Shown here in pieces: positions 45,827 to 56,247 of a DNA stretch of 64,000 nucleotides. The notes under the pieces are model-generated. The model did no database searches. It was not told the DNA's origin and saw only the letters and a list, made by a program, of their open reading frames with translations. Source of the stretch: Gloeopeniophorella convolvens (Eukaryota > Basidiomycota > Agaricomycetes > Russulales); contig WTXD01000017.1 in assembly GCA_022496205.1 (NCBI GenBank), forward strand, positions 372,001 to 436,000. The letters are read 5' to 3'. Each line of letters starts with the position of its first letter. The first letter of the stretch is position 1. The position numbers and the translations under genes are program-made.

Positions 45827-47816
45827 ATGAACGGAGAGACGCCAGGACCCTTGCTCCCCCTGTCCCCTCCTATCTCATTGAATCTCTCCGCGGCATCGAC
45901 AACTCTCAGATCCCATGGTCTTGAAATCATCTCAGAGGATCGCACCCTTTTGATAAGCGCCTTACTCGCGTTGCTTGTATTCTTCGTCGTTTCTTATGCC
46001 AGAAGCCCATGGCGGAAGCTGCCGCCAAGCCCCAAACGCCTACCCATCGTCGGGAACGTACGACAACTACTTGATAAGAAGTGGCTCGTTTCCAGAGACT
46101 GCAAAGAGCAATTCTGTAAGTTGTTGCGTTGTACCTGATAGACGACCGATATTGAAGTAGGGCAACTGCCAAGGCGACATCATGTACCTTGACGCCATGG
46201 GAAAGCCGGTGATCGTGCTCAATAGCCTCAAATCTGCCTTTGAGCTCCTCGAACGTCGCGCATCCAACTATTCCGATCGCCCTCGGCTCATAATGGCGAA
46301 CGAGATTCTCAACGGAGGCATGCAGATAGGCATGTTGAATCGTACTGATCCGCTGTGAGTTCTAGGCTGTATGAGGTGTCTCTGCGCTAACCACAGTTAT
46401 TCAGCTGGCGAAAAATGCGTCGTGCTGCACACGAGAATTTGACCAAAGAAGCCGTCAAGTCTTATTATACCACTGAGACAAAGGAAGCCGTTATATTTTC
46501 CTCATCGCTTCTGAACAACCCCGACTACGCCACTCGAGGGAGGCACCTTCATCGCTTCGGAGCGTCGACGATCATGTCCTTCGTCTACGACTACCCTACG
46601 CTTGAGTCGGAACACGATGAGGCTGTGAAGAGAATTGAGGGGTTCAATGAAAGGGTTGGCCGTGCCGGCTCCCCTGGGTCATTCTGGGTCGACTTCTTCC
46701 CTTGGATGAAGCATATTCCGGCGACGTAGTGGCCTTACTGATGATCCCAATTTATATGCTGATGCCTACTCGCTCGCAGATTCGCAAAATGGAAAAGGGA
46801 CGGCATGCGATACTTCGCGGAGGATCTGGAAATGTTCGCTGGGTTGATGGACCGCGTTCAGAATGATCGAGTGAGTAGCGACATATACCAATACACCTAT
46901 GAGCGTTCTCGCTAATGACTCCCGCAGGCCAATGGAGTGGACCGGCCTAGTTTCTGCGCGTCGATACTACAATTCCACGATCGTCACGGCCTTACGGAAC
47001 CAGAGGCGGCAATGCTTGCAGGATCACTTTAGTGAGTAGTAAGTACAGATCTGCCCAGAGACACGTCGCTGAAAGGTTGAAGTGCTGCTGGCTCCGAGAC
47101 AACTCCATCCACCATAGAGTGGCTGCTGCTTTCTCTGACTGCCTTCCCTGAGGTACAACAACGCGCACAGGCTGAGATAGATGCGATGGTAGGGCGTGGT
47201 CGCACTCCCACGTTTGCTGATGCACCAAGCCTTCCCTACGTGCGCGCGGTGGTCAGAGAAGTCATTCGCTGGCGGCCCGCCGTAGGGCTCGGAGTACCGC
47301 ATGCCACGACTGAGGACGACTGGTATGAGGGAATGTTCATTCCGAAGGGTGCAATGTGCTTGGCCAATGCCTGGCATTGCAATCACGACCGTGCCGTATT
47401 CGGTGATGACGCAGACGAGTTCAAGCCAGAGCGGCACCTCGATAGAAATGGTGACCTGGCGCCGGGTCCTGTCGAGACTTCCCGAGAAGGTCATGTCACT
47501 TTCGGGTTCGGGCGCCGGATCTGCGTGGGTAAGCACATTGCCAGCGATTCGGTGTTCATCGCCACTGCGATGATCCTGTGGGCGGTAAAAATCGAGCGTG
47601 CACGGGATGAGAACGGGAAGGAGCTGCCGCTCGACCTGGATTCATTCATTGACTTGGGTTTGGTTGTGTAGGTGGTGCTCACTAGCGGTCTGGTTTGTTG
47701 GTCGCTGATTTCCACTTGCATGCAGGCAACCCGTTCCTCATGAGTGCAGGATTACACCTCGCTTCCCCGAAGTGCCATCGATTCTTGCGGAAGAGCGCGA
47801 ACGCCATGGGAACTGA
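45827..47816 (+). CDS. Cytochrome P450 monooxygenase 2 (tandem paralogue)
   Basis: Same intron pattern and motif order as P450 1. The N-terminus is longer: about 45 residues precede the membrane helix LLISALLALLVFFVVSYA. Then PSPKRLPIVGN, SNYSDRPRLIMANEIL, WRKMRRAAHENLTKEAV, the I-helix AAGSETTPSTIEWLLL, REVIRWRPAVGLGVPHATTE (E-x-x-R), WHCNHDRAVFGDDADEFKPE and a canonical heme loop FGFGRRICVGKH. Ends RERHGN at 47816. No defect. The two are far from identical, so the duplication is not recent. Substrate unknown. Confidence 0.9.
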
Positions 47817-48189
47817 GCCAGGGACTGCCATCATAGATAGATAGAAGTCAGGTAGCGAAGTCGGCGTGGGGCATTTCCCGCATTTACCATGGTCAAATCA
47901 CGATGTAGATCATGGAAACATACTGTCAAAGTGTTGGTATTCCGCTTAGTGTGTCGTGTTGGTAGATATAAGTATCTTTGATCACATGGCTGCCGTCTTG
48001 TTGAGGCCGAGACACCGCTTCCATGCCATCTTAACCACCCTCTCAGTAACCAGAAAAACACGCCGTTGATTGACCCATGCGAAAACAAGTACAAGTCTGG
48101 ACACGTTGCCCATGATGGAGGCATCGTCAGTCTAGAACAGGCGGACTCGCAGAGGCACACCCTAGCGCCGATGGCACGAACCTAATATC
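47817..48189. other. Convergent 3' region
   Basis: About 370 bases between the ends of P450 2 and the CCDC25-like gene. Nothing recognised. Confidence 0.5.
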
Positions 48190-49219
48190 CTACATGAAAT
48201 CTTCTTCCATCTCCCTCACAGAACTGTACTTAGTGGTTGCCTCCTCTTCTTCCTCGTCTGCTTCCGCGTTCAGGAAGGAGTCGTATGAGCGAGCGGCCTT
48301 CTCGGCTTTTCGTGCCTCAGCGAGCTCCAAATCCGCCTTTTTCTGTAGTTATGCAATAGGTCAATCGTTGTCCCTTGAAGTACGACGAAAATGGCCCTTA
48401 CCTTTGCAGCAGCGGCCGCGCGCTTGACGGCGTTCTCGCGCTTGACTCGCTCGATTCGCTCTGCCTCATGGTCTACGGTGCGCTCGACTTTGGTTTTGTT
48501 CAGCCGGTTAACAATAACGTTCTCGCGTTTTGCTATGTGGACTGGGCAACGTGAGCAGCACATTTGCCACGCAGAACAATGTCCCTACCCCGTTTGACCT
48601 GCGTGGACACGGATGAGCAGCCAATCAGATGGATCGGAAGTTCGGCGGAAAACACCGTGACGCACTCGTTTATCGTTGTGAAACGAGACTTGACCGACGG
48701 CCATGTCTCCAGTTTTCTGAATAGCCTGGGTTTCAGACGTCGTCAGCCTGTAGGGCTGTCAAGCGCCCACCTTTAGATTGTCGGCGGGTGTATATATGAT
48801 CGTGAGGTCGTTCCGCTTGTTGCCTGGTCGATTGAGACGGGACTGATACTAATGCACACTACAATCACCTTCAATGGAGTTGGCCTTCACAAGCTGTGCG
48901 CAGTCGACCAATAATGGCTCGGGGATGGATTCCCATGAGGGGATGGATTCGGGCAGGCGGAGGTACACGTGCGCAGAGGAAAGTTTGTCGACATGAAACC
49001 AGATGTCTCCGGGCCATGCATACTTGATTAGATCCTCATCTGCATAGAGCACCTGAGATGTTCGTATAGGTCTGCGCAACGTGACAAGCTACCCACTTTC
49101 GACCTTGTCTCGACCCATGTAGATGGTCACCGCGGGATCGTGCGCTGGCTGGATTCGATAAGGGGAATTTCATGTCACAGATAGTGGGACGAACCTGTAG
49201 AACTGAAAAATAGTACCAT
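48190..49219 (-). CDS. CCDC25-like NFACT-R (DUF814) protein
   Basis: Small conserved eukaryotic protein whose NFACT-R domain is shared with Rqc2/NEMF; human CCDC25 has been reported as a DNA-NET sensor and its fungal role is not established. It starts MVLFFSST at 49219. After two introns it reads [76 protein letters not shown] and [16 protein letters not shown] charged coiled coil follows ([20 protein letters not shown] onward) with an acidic end [14 protein letters not shown]. The tail matches CCDC25. About five introns and roughly 220 residues. No defect. Confidence 0.9.
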
Positions 49220-50163
49220 GTCTGGACCGTTGGGTTATGTATGCCGGAAGGGTTCGTGCGATACGAGGTACTTGGCAGCCGTGGTTCACGTCAGCAGAAG
49301 GGGTGGGGGCGTGGGAACGCTCCCGCTTGTTCCCGGGCTGCCTTGCGGCAGGCGGGCCGCCCCAGTAGCCATAGCGCTTGCCTCGCTTTGCCCTCACTCA
49401 GGCTCCGAATCCTCACTCATCGGGCTTCCACGTCTCACCGAGAGCCGGTTGCCAAATCAGCTGAGCTGAGATTCAGATATTGTGCACTTTTCAGCTTTTT
49501 CCCATCCCGCTTTATTGAAGATACAGTATTACAAGAGGTCCTTCCTTACATCTCTCTGCGATCTCAATATGCGTCGATCGCAAAACATCCGGCACACTGT
49601 CACCGGTGCAACAACAGACGGGCGGCGCTTCGTATAGAGCACATAGCCCGTCTCTGCAGTCATACACTTGCTTTTGTCCGGCTGTCAACACAATGTTGCT
49701 TCACCTTGTCTTCTCCCTCCGATAGTGATGACTGGCTGTTTGTGGCGGCATAGCGTCTCGCTATCGTCACTGACCCTCCTAAGACTGGTATGGCCTCGAA
49801 CATTCGGGACTCACATGCTGTGAATAGCCTCATCATATGGCAAGCCGTTACTTCATTTCTTGTCGCATCTGATCGGTGCGCGCGTGTGCTTCTTGGTCGA
49901 AAGCTTGGGTAAGCCGCGTTAGGTGCCTGCCTCCTCGTCAGTGCCCTTGGCCTCGCCCCCACTCGACATTGGCCGTCCTCAACGCATCCACCATCATCCG
50001 CTTGCGCATCCGACGTAAGTTGACAGCACTCGGCTTTATCAACCTTCTCAGACACCCCTTTTCGCCCTGCTAATAGGACAAGTAGACTAATCGACCCTCA
50101 CGTTTCCTCCATACGCTCAGTCTCCGAAGGTGCAATTCTTTAAGTGAGTCTGACATCCAATTT
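49220..50163. other. Divergent region upstream of the TPR-CHAT gene
   Basis: About 940 bases with short frames only. A possible splice acceptor (TTACCGCAG) at about 50186-50194 lies inside the start of the CHAT ORF, so an upstream 5' exon is conceivable but none was identified. Confidence 0.4.
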
Positions 50164-53100
50164 TTGGCTCACTTTACTCCAATTATTTACCGCAGACACG
50201 CCTCCGTGGCAAGCTACAGTCCGTTTCCCAACGCTATGGACGACGACATTGCTTTCTACCAATCACAACTGCCTTCATACAACACGAGGCACCCTGGTCG
50301 GCCATACGCGCTCCTTGTCCTCGTGAACGTACTCCTGAGCCGCTATGGTGTTTCCAACCGGAAAGAGGACATAGATCAGATTATCTCCTACTTCGCGGAG
50401 ATCTTGTTACTTCCATTTCGCACTATCAACGGTCGCTGCTTAAACTACGTTCAAATCTTCTTCCAACTAGCTCGTGCCTTGACCGGCCGCTTCGCCCTTT
50501 TCGGACAACGCGAAGATCTAGGCTATGCGATCAAATATATGCATCACATCCTTCACATCCCACTCGAGACATTCGGAATCGCTCGCGCCCACATTCTCTC
50601 TGAGTTCATGCTCACCCTGTACCAATTGCCCAAATCTGATCCATGCGAAGAGTCGGAGAGCATGGACGAGTTCATCGCCTTGTGCCGCGAAGCCATGGCT
50701 TTGAAAGCATCCAACGAGCATCGAACTATGGTCTTCGATGTCATGTCGGGCATTCTTAACAAGAGGTTTTCTATGGTATCCGACCTTGGAGAGTTCCAGC
50801 GCAACTACTACCATATCCTCCAAGCGTATAAGCCGGGGGAATTCCCGGAGCTTCAAGTATCCCTCGCGCATATTCAAGGCCAGCGCTTTTTATCAACCGG
50901 CCGAGGTGAACCCTTCCAAGAGGCAGTCGCCGCATCGGATCGAGCAGCACCTTTCCTACTCCGCGGAGATCCAATCCACATCTCCATGCTCACGCTCTTG
51001 GTTGTCTTGAAACACCTACGCTTCATGTATGAAGGGCAGCCCGAAAGTCTGGAAGAGGCCATCTCTTCCTGCCGTACAGCCCTCGACATCCTTCCACCAA
51101 CACATCCAGACCGCTCCTCGCTTCTGACTATCCTGTCTCAAGTTCTCATTCTGCGCTTCAAGCGTTTTGGTCAAGAAGACTCCCTTACTGAAGCAGACCA
51201 GTGCGCTCGTGAGGCTTTGGAGAACCAGCCAAATGGAAGCACGGGCGACACCACTAGCAACATGCTTATTAGCATGATTTCCCACCTGAGAAATCGCCAG
51301 ATGGTCGACTTTGCGGAGGAGCCTCGCCTCAGAGAGGAGCTTGCAAAACATTTTGAAGACCTAGCCTCCCAGGAGCATGCCGATTTGCGTACCTTGGGGG
51401 ACAATCGTATGGGTTCGCTTCTTTCCTTGGCCAAAATCTGCGAGTGTCGGTACAAGTGCACTGAGAAAGTGGAGTACCTCAACGAGGCGGTCAAGTTCTA
51501 CCGGACCGCGTTGGCAGCTGGCGCATCGGGTTCGCCTCTCCCCCCACACGAAGATGAATGCCGCACCCTCGTAAGAATAGCGAAAACCCTCTTGAGAATG
51601 TACTGTTGTCCGCAGGGTGGAGACCGCCTCCTATACGTGAATGAGGCAATCACAGCGCTCCGTCAAGCCCTCGAGCTGCGCCCCCCAGGACATATGGCGC
51701 GCTTCAAACCACTCGGGTTCCTTGCAGTGGCCCTGGCGATACGTTCAAACGCCCAGTTTACTTTTGATGATATGGAAGAATCTATGTCTCTCTTCCAAAC
51801 AGCACTCAGAGAGGAGTACGCCAAGACACCCTCGAAATACAAGGTAGCAAGCCATTGGGCCATGTATTCCCATATTTTTGGACACAATTCGGCCCCCAAG
51901 GCGTACCGCACGGCCATGACCTTGATGCAAGATGCCCTGGTCTCTGAGCCCACTGTTCAGGCGAAGCACCATCTTATCAAGAAAGTATGGGAGGGTTTCA
52001 TCTCTACCCCATTACGTTACGCATCGTACCAGATCAGGGTGGGCTTCACGCAGAACGCAGTGGAGATCCTCGAACAAGGGAGGACTCTGTTGTGGTCAGA
52101 AATGCGTGGACTCCGCGCTTCCACCGACCGACTGCGCAGCGTCAACTCTGGGCTGGCGGAACAGTTTCTGCGCGTGAATAGACGCTTAGAAGTTCTCGCG
52201 ACGTCTGTTTCGAATGGGTACGGCGATGGTCTGGCAACGATCGACATCCATCAAGATGGCCACACGACTGACGCATTCGGCGAGATGCTGGGGGAGAGGC
52301 ATGCGCTCTTGAGAGAGCGCGAGAGGCTCCTTTCGCGGATCAGATCTTTGCCCGGGCTCAGGAATTTCTTGGAGGCGGTACCATTCGACACTCTGAAGGC
52401 TGCCGCATCCTCCGGGCCAGTCATATTGGTAAACCACTGTATGATGTCGAGCGACATTATCATCATCCTTTGCGACTCTCCACCTATAGTCATTCCAACT
52501 GCACCCGACTTCTTCCGGAAAGGGCAGGAACTAGCTGAACAACTCTTCAACGCACGTCGCGACCACGCACTGGAATCCAAGCATTATCAACGGGAATTGA
52601 CTTCCGTCCTTCAAAATTTGTACAAGCTCGTCGGAGAACCTGTCATACGAAGGCTCAGGATGCTTCAAGTGCCCGAACAGTCCCGAGTCTGGTGGTGTCC
52701 CACTTCCTCATTCTGCTCCCTTCCTCTCCATGCAGCGGGTCCTCTTCCATCCGAAGACGGACCGAAGCGCTACTTCTCCGATATATACGTTTGCTCATAC
52801 ACCCCGACGTTATCAGCACTCATTGAGGCGCGTCAAGGGGCTCTGCACTCACAGGAACCTCCTTCTCTGTTGGTCGTCGGCCTGCCAGACGCGTCCCTTC
52901 CGGGTGTCAGAGGAGAGATCAAGGTCATCCGAGATCTCGTTCCCCAGAGCTCCATCCTAGTGGGCCGAGAAGCAACGACTGGAACAGTAACGGAAGGACT
53001 GCAAAAACATCGCCTGGTCCACTTCGCCTGCCATGGGACGCTTGCCCGGTCCGGCCAACCATTCGATGCGGCATTCGAGCTGTACAAAGACGACCTCCTC

Positions 53101-53454
53101 ACGCTGCTCGACATCATGAAGCATAGGTTGCCTGCAGCGGAGTTTGCCTTCCTGTCTGCGTGTCACACCGCCGAGTGGACGGACAAGTGGGCCCCCGACG
53201 AGGCGCTGCATCTCACTGCTGCGATGCATTACTGCGGGTTCCGAAGCGTGGTTGGGACGCTGTGGGCGATGGCCGATACAGATGGCCGGGATCTCTCAGC
53301 GCACTTCTACAAGGCCATGTTCTCAAGTTCGAACAACAATGTGCCTTTTGCAGAGAGATCTGCGAAGGCTCTCCGGGACGCGGTGCAGAAGCTGAGGAGG
53401 AAGAGAGGGGTGACACTGGAGCGATGGGTCAACTTCGTGCACTATGGAGTGTAA
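50164..53454 (+). CDS. TPR-CHAT protein (putative caspase-like protease), intronless
   Basis: 1096-residue single-exon ORF. An N-terminal super-helical region of degenerate TPR-like repeats (about residues 30-640, with units such as EAVKFYRTALAAG and EAITALRQALELRPPG) leads through a charged helical segment (about 690-740, GERHALLRERERLLSRIRSL) to a C-terminal CHAT domain (about 750-1096). The CHAT domain reads VWWCPTSSFCSLPLHAAG, LVVGLPDASLPGVRGEI, VHFACHG with catalytic His957, FLSACHTAEW with catalytic Cys1000, and GFRSVVGTLWAMADTDG. CHAT is a clan CD peptidase fold related to caspases and separases. No signal peptide or membrane segment. Such proteins are expanded in Agaricomycetes, mostly without known role. 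Starts at M1 or M25 (50236) are possible. No partner is evident beside it. Confidence 0.9.
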   Translation: MAHFTPIIYRRHASVASYSPFPNAMDDDIAFYQSQLPSYNTRHPGRPYALLVLVNVLLSRYGVSNRKEDIDQIISYFAEILLLPFRTINGRCLNYVQIFFQLARALTGRFALFGQREDLGYAIKYMHHILHIPLETFGIARAHILSEFMLTLYQLPKSDPCEESESMDEFIALCREAMALKASNEHRTMVFDVMSGILNKRFSMVSDLGEFQRNYYHILQAYKPGEFPELQVSLAHIQGQRFLSTGRGEPFQEAVAASDRAAPFLLRGDPIHISMLTLLVVLKHLRFMYEGQPESLEEAISSCRTALDILPPTHPDRSSLLTILSQVLILRFKRFGQEDSLTEADQCAREALENQPNGSTGDTTSNMLISMISHLRNRQMVDFAEEPRLREELAKHFEDLASQEHADLRTLGDNRMGSLLSLAKICECRYKCTEKVEYLNEAVKFYRTALAAGASGSPLPPHEDECRTLVRIAKTLLRMYCCPQGGDRLLYVNEAITALRQALELRPPGHMARFKPLGFLAVALAIRSNAQFTFDDMEESMSLFQTALREEYAKTPSKYKVASHWAMYSHIFGHNSAPKAYRTAMTLMQDALVSEPTVQAKHHLIKKVWEGFISTPLRYASYQIRVGFTQNAVEILEQGRTLLWSEMRGLRASTDRLRSVNSGLAEQFLRVNRRLEVLATSVSNGYGDGLATIDIHQDGHTTDAFGEMLGERHALLRERERLLSRIRSLPGLRNFLEAVPFDTLKAAASSGPVILVNHCMMSSDIIIILCDSPPIVIPTAPDFFRKGQELAEQLFNARRDHALESKHYQRELTSVLQNLYKLVGEPVIRRLRMLQVPEQSRVWWCPTSSFCSLPLHAAGPLPSEDGPKRYFSDIYVCSYTPTLSALIEARQGALHSQEPPSLLVVGLPDASLPGVRGEIKVIRDLVPQSSILVGREATTGTVTEGLQKHRLVHFACHGTLARSGQPFDAAFELYKDDLLTLLDIMKHRLPAAEFAFLSACHTAEWTDKWAPDEALHLTAAMHYCGFRSVVGTLWAMADTDGRDLSAHFYKAMFSSSNNNVPFAERSAKALRDAVQKLRRKRGVTLERWVNFVHYGV

Positions 53455-53961
53455 ACCCGGAATCTAGATCTCAATTGTGAGTGGAATGCAGACTCATCAT
53501 TCAAGAATACTGAGATGATATGTAGTTGCAGCTACAGACCACGGATTGTAGTATGTGTCGGAGACGCAACAATAAGACACGCCTCGTCGCTGTCCAACGA
53601 GGAACAGCCGAAATCTGGAGATATTGGACATTCTGTATAACGCGTATCTTCTGCCTCAGTATTGTTTTTCTTCCTGAATGAGAAAAGCACGATGTGTTCG
53701 AGTTTGAGTTTGAGCAAACCGACAAGATGATAATAGTGGAACATGAATAAGGCTTGGACTCCCTGACACCTGTGCGTTGCTTTGCGTTGGTTCTCGCGCT
53801 CAGGCGTACCCGGTCCGACCGGTTTCCGACCGGGCCGTCATCTCGGACCGTGCCGGCCAGTGGCTGAATTATTGCCCTCCATTGTCCCACTTGGGCGTTC
53901 GCGTCGGACGGCCCTTTTTGACCACTGGCCACCTACAATTCGAATCAGACATTGCGCATAC
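53455..53961. other. Intergenic DNA between the CHAT and dioxygenase genes
   Basis: About 500 bases without a supported gene; both neighbours read rightwards. Confidence 0.4.
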
Positions 53962-55508
53962 ATGTCGCTGGTTGAAGCTGCAAAGCGTGCCAACACTTCC
54001 TTTTCTGAGATCCCGATCATGTTTGCACGCCCAGTCAGCGTTCTTAATACCTTCTCACAGTCGTTATCTTCAGAAACCTCAAGAGTGTCGCAGATCCAGA
54101 CCCCAAGGTTCAGCAGGCTCTCGCGAGACAAATCAGAGATGCATGCGTCGATGTAGGCTTTTTCTACGGTACGTAAACCAAGCAGTCAGAAATAAGGAGA
54201 CGACAATGACCGTATCTAGTCTCGGAACACGGGATACCGGAGGAAACTATCGCGTCCGCTCTCACGTCTATGGAGACTTTCTTTGCTCTGCCGCATGAAA
54301 CTAAGATGGAGGCGCGCACCATCCGTCTATACTCGTCGAACCACTGCCTTGACACACTCTATAGCTTGACAATACTAAGACGCCGAACTTCAAGGGGTAC
54401 AATGCGGTGTTGGCAAGCAACAACGATCCGACAGGCGCGGGAGACATGCATGAGGGTTTTGAGTTTGGGTGGGAGGCGCTTCACGATGCACCAGGTGCAC
54501 TGGACCCGCGCCGCGCCGAAGATGGCTCAATGGCAGGTGCCAATGTGTGGCCGGACGTCCCAGGTTTTAGGGAGGCGCTGCTGGAGTATTAGTGCGTCAT
54601 TTCCCAGCTGGAGACAGGTCAAGCCAAATTGCTGATTGCGATCGGAAGCCATGCTGCGGTAGGGCTTGGGAAACACCTCTTCCCTCTATTTGCGCGTGCA
54701 CTAGACCTCGCCCCGGACTTCTTCGATGACAAGGTACGCCGGCGTACCATTCGACGCCACGAGCATGCGGTAGTCTAACAGCATGGACTAGACACGGAAC
54801 TCGGCAGCATTGATGCGCGTGTTGCACTATCCACCACAAACGGGCCCAGTTGACGAACGTGTCATCGGCATCGGTGCCCATACTGAGTAAGGTTCCGCAT
54901 TGCTCTCGTTCCTCCCATTTACCTGTCCATGAACTGTCAGCTTCGAGGTATGCCTGGGACACGTGAGTGGCCGAAACGGCTATTGACTTCCATTGGGTGC
55001 AGTGCTTCACGATTCTCTGGCAACAACCAGGCATACAGGCTCTGCAAGTACGCAACGCCCGCGGTGATTGGATCGATGCGCCTCCAATCCCAAGAACCCT
55101 AGTCATCAAGTACGCCTCATGTTTCTTCCTGTTACCCCTTGCATTGCTCCTGAAGATGGTCTTCTTTCAGTCTGGGTGATCAATTTGCCCGGTGGACCAG
55201 TGCGTTCATGATCCACTCTCGTTCATGGTTAAGTTCATTCTCGGAATAGACGACGTCTTCAAGAGCACTGTACACCGCGCGGCGAACCGTTCTGGTGCAG
55301 AACGATACTCGATGCCCCTTTTCTTCGGAACTGACTACGACGTGCGCCTCGAGGTTTGTAGTCATTCTATCCCCGCACTCCAAATACGTTTTGAACTGCG
55401 CATCAGCCAATTCCAAGCTGCGTGAGCGAGGAGCGACCACCACACTATGAAGCCGTCACCGCCGGTGACTACGTGAAGATGCGTCTACAGGCGGCATACG
55501 GCCATTGA
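53962..55508 (+). CDS. 2-oxoglutarate/Fe(II)-dependent dioxygenase (isopenicillin N synthase-like)
   Basis: Cytosolic non-heme iron oxygenase with DIOX_N and 2OG-FeII_Oxy domains. Start MSLVEAAKRANTSFSEIPII at 53962. Exons give DPKVQQALARQIRDACVDVG, FFYVSEHGIPEETI, TPNFKGYNAVLASNNDPTGA, EGFEFGWEALHDAPGA, VIGIGAHTDCFTILWQ (Fe ligands His and Asp), LGDQFARWTNDVFKSTVHRA (second Fe His), NRSGAERYS with the 2OG-binding Arg, and a normal C-terminus to 55508. Most of about nine introns are well formed. The joint after HETKME (near 54316) lacks a clean GT donor: it needs a GC donor, an unusual splice, or is a lesion. HTD is directly followed by CFTIL, lacking the two residues usually between them. 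Substrate unknown. Confidence 0.8.
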
Positions 55509-56247
55509 TGTTTGTAGCGAAGTCATGTTCAGTGAGTGCATTCTGGGATAGTATAAGATACCGGATAGGCGATTCCTTTGCTTGCTCAGAGCTAAATACA
55601 TGTAACTCTTTCCCGAATAGAACGAGAATTCTCTCACTTCTCGAACGAAGTCACAGCTTCTTTATACTACGAGGATTCACGAGGACCACAGCCGTACCAG
55701 CCGCAGATGATCGATGACAGGCGGCAAGCGGTGCGGCCGGACGTGCCGGACGGCATCTCCACATGAAAACTGCAGTGTCGGGAAGCAACCATCACCAACA
55801 TCGCGGCCAACGCTTGCAAGAACGTGCGCGCGAGATGATGAAAAGGCGTATGCAGGGCTTGTCAAAACTCTTGATGGCAGCCTGTGGTGAGTGGGGACTC
55901 TCCATGACTTGACTCCACTGATGTCGATGCTGGTCCATCTTGGGTCAAAGAACTATGCTGACTCAGCTACTGCATGAAGCCAGCCCGGACTTGGACCAGA
56001 TTCCGGCTCGGATTCGGTGAATTCTTACCAAATTTTTACTCCGTGTATGGGATTCCGGAGATTAGATAAGACCAGATGGGGCATTAAATTTGCAGGACTC
56101 AGCGGTTGAGGTAGATTGATCACCTGTGGGGCTTTTCTTGTCGCGGTGGACCAGAGCACCAACGAACGTGCGTTCTCGGTTTCTATATTATGCCTCCTCG
56201 TAACGCTGACTTCTCTTCGTGCGCCCTCCTCACACTCCATAGCAATC
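55509..56247. other. Intergenic DNA upstream of the phosphate transporter
   Basis: No supported gene. The frame continuing from 56116 into the transporter start is its probable 5' leader. Confidence 0.4.

Noticed and set aside
49660..50055. Minus-strand ORF upstream of the CHAT gene as a possible partner gene
   Set aside because: No recognisable domain and unlikely composition. No evidence that it is a partner of the CHAT protein.
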